Origin: Gibbula magus
Taxonomy: Eukaryota; Mollusca; Gastropoda; Trochida; Trochidae
NCBI GenBank assembly: GCA_936450465.1
Contig: OW388292.1
Span: forward strand, 9,877,756 to 9,941,755
DNA: 64,000 nt
Reading direction: 5' to 3'
Each line of letters opens with the position of its first letter. Within the stretch, counting starts at the first letter, position 1. The notes beneath the pieces were generated by a model that worked only from the letters and a program-made list of their open reading frames with translations, had not been told where the DNA came from and did no database searches. Position numbers and translations under genes: made by a program. Shown in pieces: positions 59,032-64,000 of this stretch.

Positions 59032-59470
59032 TCTATATATCCCCTTCAATGTATTTACGTGACAACTAGTGCAGGATAAAGATATTTTGCTTCATTGATG
59101 ATTACACATTGTCCATCATTGGAGATGATGAGATGTTGAATGTTTCACTGTATAATCATTATAGGTGTGTGCGTTTAGTTGATAGGTTTTGTCATTCATT
59201 CCATTACAAAAGAAAAGACATGAAGACCATCGAGTGATCGTTAGAGTAACATCAATCAATGTGGCAATGTCATACTTAGTCACATTACTGCTTGTACACT
59301 TCAGCAATATGGTGAAATAAAAACATCAACATCAACTTTGCTTCTTTCTAGACATTTTTGAGTATTCTCATTGTATCCCTCGTCTGTTCCTAATTTCTTT
59401 TATACAGGGACTTCAGATGTGATATTAGATGCATTCTTATAACAATTCTATAAAAATGACTATGTTGCAG

Positions 59471-59674
59471 TAAATGTTGCTCTCAACAAGAAAACATCAA
59501 CAACGTCTGGGGTATACAGCAATTGGTACCCATCAGGAGCTGTGGACGGTGACCATGATACACTGAACTCTCCCTCCTCCTGTTTCCACTCCAATACATC
59601 ACCAGCCGACTGGACAGTGGATCTGGGACAGGAGTATCAGCTGTATAGAATCAGTGTTTACACCAGAAAGGACT
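59471..59674 (+). CDS. Exon: first half of FTP domain of the second gene
   Basis: Acceptor TTGCAG ends at 59470; donor is GTGAGT at 59675. The phase-1 reading gives VNVALNKKTSTTSG, PSGAVDGDHDTLN and ADWTVDLGQEYQLYRISVY. It is close to the exon at 45165 at both nucleotide and protein level, so the two genes are tandem paralogues. The second FTP half and later exons are not found before 64000 and probably lie beyond the window. Confidence 0.85.
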
Positions 59675-59682
59675 GTGAGTAT

Positions 59683-60249
59683 AACATGATTTCGGTGTAT
59701 CCTTGATTCTCATTGGTTGATTTGCCTATGTTGAATGACAATGAATACCCGCAAATTACTTGGGGTGAATCACTGCGAAATTAGACATCATGTTCACAAG
59801 ATTCAGGCAGGAGTATCAGCTCTATAGCATCAGTGTTTACATCAGAGAGGGATGTGAGTATAACGAATACTATTGAACTTCTATCTGCTGTCACAACTGA
59901 CTGCTCATGGGATCTTGGAAGGACCATCAGCTCTATAAAAGCATGGTGTACATCAGGGTGAGACATGAGTGTGAGTCAGAGGAGTGAAACGGAGAGTGCG
60001 ACTACTGATAACTAGATTTCGCAGACTGGAACTCATTGGCGTCAATTGTATTCCTACAAAGAATCACCCCTTGTTCATGATAAATATAATCAAACCTCAA
60101 ACCATGTGATTGTCAGATAATTGTAACATGATTTCCGTGTATCCTTGATTCTGATTGGTTGATTTGCCTATGTTGAATGACGATGAATACCCGAAATTAC
60201 TTGGGGCGAATCACCGCGAACATATACATCATGTTCACAAGATTCGGCC
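59683..60249. repeat. Direct repeat pair of about 125 bp after the FTP exon
   Basis: 59683-59807 and 60125-60249 share long blocks (GATTGGTTGATTTGCC...TTGAATGAC and ATGTTCACAAGATTC) with scattered substitutions. The first copy starts at the donor side of the FTP exon. Confidence 0.8.
59806..59964 (+). pseudogene. Two decayed partial copies of the FTP exon's 3' end
   Basis: 59806-59853 repeats the exon end (GGAGTATCAGCTCTATAG through the GTGAGTATAAC donor). 59911-59964 is a more degraded copy beginning GATCTTGGAAGGACC. Neither has an acceptor, so both are dead exon fragments. Confidence 0.7.
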
Positions 60250-60803
60250 CGACTCAAATATTGTTTTTTCTATTTCTCTTAATATGTGCTCCTTACTCAA
60301 ATTTGACAGATGGCATTGTCATTTTCTATAACTTGTGTATAGCAGTATAGGTCACAAATAACTCTCAAAATTAATTAGTTTCAAATAACTAAAATGTTTT
60401 TAACTAGTGAGGTTTGTCCAAGTTCGGCGCCTTCTTCCATGCGGCTCTGATTACCGAATGCCGTTGCCATGGCATGACGTCATAGTGATCAACCGTTTTG
60501 TCACAACGTCACAATGCTAGGGTCATTGTCACAGTGGGTTAGGGCAAGTTTACGATTTGTATTCCTAGGTCTTTTACTGTGTTGATGTCGTAGATAAATG
60601 TTTATCGCCATCTAAAAGGATACGTGAATATTGTGAAGTGAACATAGTTGAGTGACACTGTTTGAGCTTATGTGTAAATTGTTGCTAATGTACATATTAC
60701 GCCGAGTATTTCCATTTGTGTAGACCTGACCACACCTCTTACAAAAATGGAACAGTCGCAAAGTCCTTTCCACTCAGAGATAGGTACGCAGAAAGAGAGT
60801 TCC

Positions 60804-61330
60804 TTTCAAAACGCCTGATAACTAACGGTCATGTTACAATATCGATACCCGCAAATTTCAGCGTTTAAAACCTCCGGCTAACGCCGTCGGTTTTAAACTA
60901 AATTTGCGGGTGTTGAATAGCAATGAATCCCGGAAATTTTACAAACGCAACTATTTATCTTATAAGTGGACTATGGTCTTTGACGTTTCGAAAGATGAAC
61001 AAACAGAAGGCGTGAGATTTTCATTTTCCGACATCTTTACTTTTGGAAAACAATTTTTCAGAGTTCGTTTCAAAACGCCTGATAACTAACGGTCATGTTA
61101 CATTATCGATACCCGCAAATTTCAGCGTTTAAAACCTCCGGCTAACGCCGTCGGTTTTAAACTAAATTTGCGGGTTTTGAATAGCAATGAATCCCGGAAA
61201 TTTTACAAACGCAACTATTTATCTTATAAGTGGATTATGGTCTTTGAAGTTTCGAAAGATGAACAAACAGAAGGCGTGAGATTTTAATTTTTCGACATCT
61301 TTAATTTTGGAAAATAATTTTTCATATTGA
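60804..61330. repeat. Tandem duplication of a 264-bp unit with internal hairpin
   Basis: The unit starting TTTCAAAACGCCTGATAAC occurs at 60804 and again at 61068, head to tail, with few differences. Each copy holds an inverted pair, CCCGCAAATTT...TTTAAAACC facing GGTTTTAAA...AATTTGCGGG (60848-60910 in copy 1), around a GC-rich centre. Confidence 0.9.
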
Positions 61331-63130
61331 CATCTGATGAGTATATGTACTAAAATATATGGTTAATGTTTGACAGTGTTGATCACTTATTGGCGATGTT
61401 ACAGAGAAATCTACAAACGGCAGTTTTCAAAATGTTGACCTTGGCCACTTCAATAAACTGGTACTTAAGTGTGCAGTATGAAATCATATGTGTCTGAATT
61501 TACACATCAAAGTTATTGTTTTCGCTTTTGTCATGATACATGACTTCAATTAATTCACAAATTAAAGGGAGTTAGCGAACTTTCTTGATGCAGTTGCACA
61601 AACATGTACATACTACAATTTGAACAACGCCAATATCCCTTCAAATTGTCCCTCGATCAGTTGAATGTTGATCATTCCTCACAACACATTTTCCCACCAG
61701 CAAAATCCTTTAGAAAACAAGCTGGCTGTTTTAAAAAAGCATCCAATTTAGAAGTGGCCATTATTAGTGTTGATATAAGATTGTTGTGTTATATGTCTAA
61801 TAACAAACATTGTAGACCATAGAAGTAGTAACAAATCTTTAACTGTGTATATATGGTGGTATAAGCTGTTAATAACGAACCTGAATAAGTTTATAAAATG
61901 ACAGAAAACATGTTGAAGACAAACATTTATTGTAGGAGACTATTGCACATGCATGCAATTCAAGGCCTATAAAATATTATTACTGGGCGCTTATAGTAGC
62001 GATGACATTTTTTTCATTTACAGTGTAAACAACATTTCAGTGAGATGTTGTACATGCATGCAATTCAAGGCCTGTAAAATATTATTACTCGGCGCTTATA
62101 GTAGCGATGACATTTTTTTCATTTACAGTGTAAACAACATTTCAGTGAGATACCTTTCTAGCGCAATATCCCTTTCTCTTTGTTCCTCAACCAAAACTTT
62201 GATGAAGTTCCCTGTGTGTCTGTATGGAAATGACGCAGTTTCTAAAGTTGTATCGCTAACTTTACCTAATAACACAGCGAGAAACTCTGTCCGTGGGAAA
62301 AGAAGGCGCTAGAGAAGTGGGCACCATTATCTATTAATAACTGCTGGCTGCATTAGCTAAAGTAAAGGCATCCTCTAGAGCCGCCTTATCAGCAACAAAA
62401 CAGATGTGGGCTTAGTAGGGTAACTGCTCCATTCATGTGTCACATATAATTAAGAATTTGATAAGGGTGTTTCGCTCTAAGTTACGATAAAAGCCGAAAT
62501 ATACCGAAGATACCCCCCACATTGCATTAGCCCGCATGCGCATTCTGAAAAGCGCCAATGTCTTCCTGCCTAGCATAGAACGTATAGTTTAGAGGTCTCA
62601 TGACCTCTGAACAAATAACCAGCCACAAGGCGCATCAATGTTACTAAACATGATCATCCGTTCAAAGCTGTGTGAACTTAGACGCAGAGTGACGTCAAAT
62701 CTAGTCACAGGGAAGACACTTTATTATCCCCTTTGGCCAAGCTTAAAAAGAAAGAGTTCAGCATTCTAGGGAATTTCAGTTCTGAGGCTAGGAGAAGTAG
62801 GATTTCAGGGGGACCTCTTTTATAGATGGAAGGATAGATGGATGCCGTAGGCCAACTTTCAAGTCTGATCAGCTAAAACTTAGAAGGAAATATAAGCTCG
62901 TAAAGATGGAAATTAATAGCGATGTTACTGAATGATAATCGCAATTATAACACGTTATACCCGTATAAAATCAATGGCATATTAGATTGAATATAATGAC
63001 ATTAATTGGATTTAGACAGACCTACAGACAGACAGATTTATTACAGTATGAGGCCTCGGGCCCAAAATACAGTATTGAAATCGAAGATATATATTGCATT
63101 CATTAATTTTAGTTGAAAGTTCATAAGTTT
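61331..63130. other. Non-coding stretch near the right end
   Basis: No exon recognised, apart from the 105-bp tandem duplication listed separately. A CAGA repeat near 63022 and AT-rich DNA lead into the 3' end of the LINE. Later exons of the second FTP gene were looked for and not seen. Confidence 0.5.
61947..62156. repeat. Tandem duplication of a 105-bp unit
   Basis: ACATGCATGCAATTCAAGG starts both units, at 61947 and 62052. Only a few bases differ. Because 105 is a multiple of three, an open frame of 119 codons (61953-62312) repeats a 35-residue segment. Nothing suggests it is a gene. Confidence 0.88.
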
Positions 63131-64000
63131 TCACGACGTGGTGTTGAACACCTTGTACAGGAACATAGCTGTGGATTGGATTGTCTGTTTTTCAGAGGTT
63201 TGCATGAGTTTGGTGAATTTTTGTAATGATGGATTTTCAAAGTAATATTTGCTTATGTACATTTTCCGTAAAGTTTGATACTTGGCACAACAAAGGAGAA
63301 CATGATATTCGTCTTCTACAAACTTTTCACTTTGAGTCGAACAAGTTTCACAAATTCTTTGACTGCGTGGTTTATTTTATGACGACCGGTTTCTATAATA
63401 AGTTGATGTTATTGCAACGGAATTTAGCTAAATACTTGATAAGATAAGGTTGGATGTAACTTGAAAGGTACTTTTCTACATCTAGTAGAGATTTAAAGAG
63501 CTTATAACTGCAACATTTTGAGTTGTCATGTAGTGATGAATTCCATTCCTGGGTTAAATTATCTTTCAATCGTTGCTTAAATTCTGATAGGAAAAGATTG
63601 ACGTTTCCAACTTGGTGGTGTATCCATACATGTCCGAATCCAAGTTTGAATAGCACATTCTTTATCTCTGAAGCCCACGTATGTCGACCTGTATCGGAGA
63701 TAGACTTAATCATATAATAAGCTTGATATGGTAGTCTTTACGGTTCTAAATGGATTAGTCTGCACAAGAATTGCAGGGATTTTGTCATATAGGTTAGCTG
63801 TAAGTAGGTTTTATCACATTCTCCAAGAGCCATATTATTCGGTGTAGCTTTACTTAGTCCAAGGAACCTTTTGCAGAATTGGATGTGGACAGTTTCGGCA
63901 ATTTTCTGATGTGATGTCCCCCATAGTTCAGCCCCATAACATAGAATAGGAACAACTATACTTTCGTATAATTTAAAAAGGTCACAGTAGTTGAATTTAC
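63131..64000 (-). pseudogene. 3' part of a LINE reverse-transcriptase ORF, frameshifted, runs off the window
   Basis: Read on the minus strand from 64000, three frames in turn give an ordered protein. First comes VVPILCYGAELWG with a FCKRFLGLSKATPNNMALGE segment, typical of the end of LINE reverse transcriptases. After a frameshift near 63730 come LPYQAYYMIKSISDTGRHTW and LFKLGFGHVW. After another near 63400 comes CETCSTQSEKFVEDEYHVLL and C, a CxxC...H...C cluster, ending at TGA (63131-63133). The order matches the C-terminus of invertebrate LINE ORF2 proteins with the zinc-binding tail. The frame breaks show it is dead. Confidence 0.85.

Noticed and set aside
60904..61089. 61-codon open frame in the 264-bp tandem unit
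   Set aside because: The second unit breaks the frame (TTC to TTA change giving a stop), and no homologue is recognised.

Overview
This window is animal nuclear DNA. It is AT-rich, its genes are split by GT-AG introns with consistent splice phases, intergenic and intronic stretches are long, and many kinds of transposon debris are present. Molluscan (gastropod-like) origin is my best guess. The reasons are the I/Nimb-type LINE debris, the hairpin elements, the short tandem-array elements with a TCCG-rich leader, and genes joining a fucolectin-type domain to eight-cysteine EGF modules. The species cannot be read from the sequence.

Layout. (1) 1-16.2 kb: no convincing exon; short simple and tandem repeats only. 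(2) 16.24-17.33 kb and 30.91-31.95 kb: two heparan sulfate 3-O-sulfotransferase genes (HS3ST1/5 type) on the same strand. In each, the whole protein lies in one exon whose 3' splice site is only 13 bases upstream of the start codon. They look like an old tandem duplication. (3) Between them: a 1.48-kb piggyBac-like non-autonomous element (TTAA-bounded), a 4.56-kb minisatellite of 95 copies of a 48-bp unit, and a 0.72-kb terminal-inverted-repeat element. The minisatellite is open in three reading frames but is very unlikely to be three proteins. (4) 37.8-38.7 kb: two decayed EGF exons, a pseudogene copy of the block at 48.15-49.95 kb. (5) 39.6-43.7 kb: a defective LINE on the minus strand. It is inserted in one arm of a hairpin element with a 10-bp target-site duplication, and is itself interrupted by a 1.9-kb tandem-array element. 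(6) 45.17-52.51 kb: a split gene for a type I membrane protein: fucolectin-like domain (two exons), four eight-cysteine EGF modules, transmembrane helix, and a short tail with four tyrosines. Its signal-peptide exon was not found. Its introns hold several mobile elements. (7) 57.89-59.67 kb: the start of a paralogue (signal-peptide exon plus first fucolectin exon), with the rest not found in the window. (8) 59.7-62.2 kb: small direct and tandem duplications. (9) 63.13 kb to the end: the 3' part of a second LINE on the minus strand, with frameshifts.

How the genes relate. The sulfotransferases act in the Golgi on heparan sulfate. The FTP-EGF genes encode surface receptors of unknown ligand. 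Nothing in the sequence links the two families except location. The clearest signals here are evolutionary: nested and dateable insertions, a live/dead exon-block pair, and a duplicated last exon that could yield a tail-less receptor.
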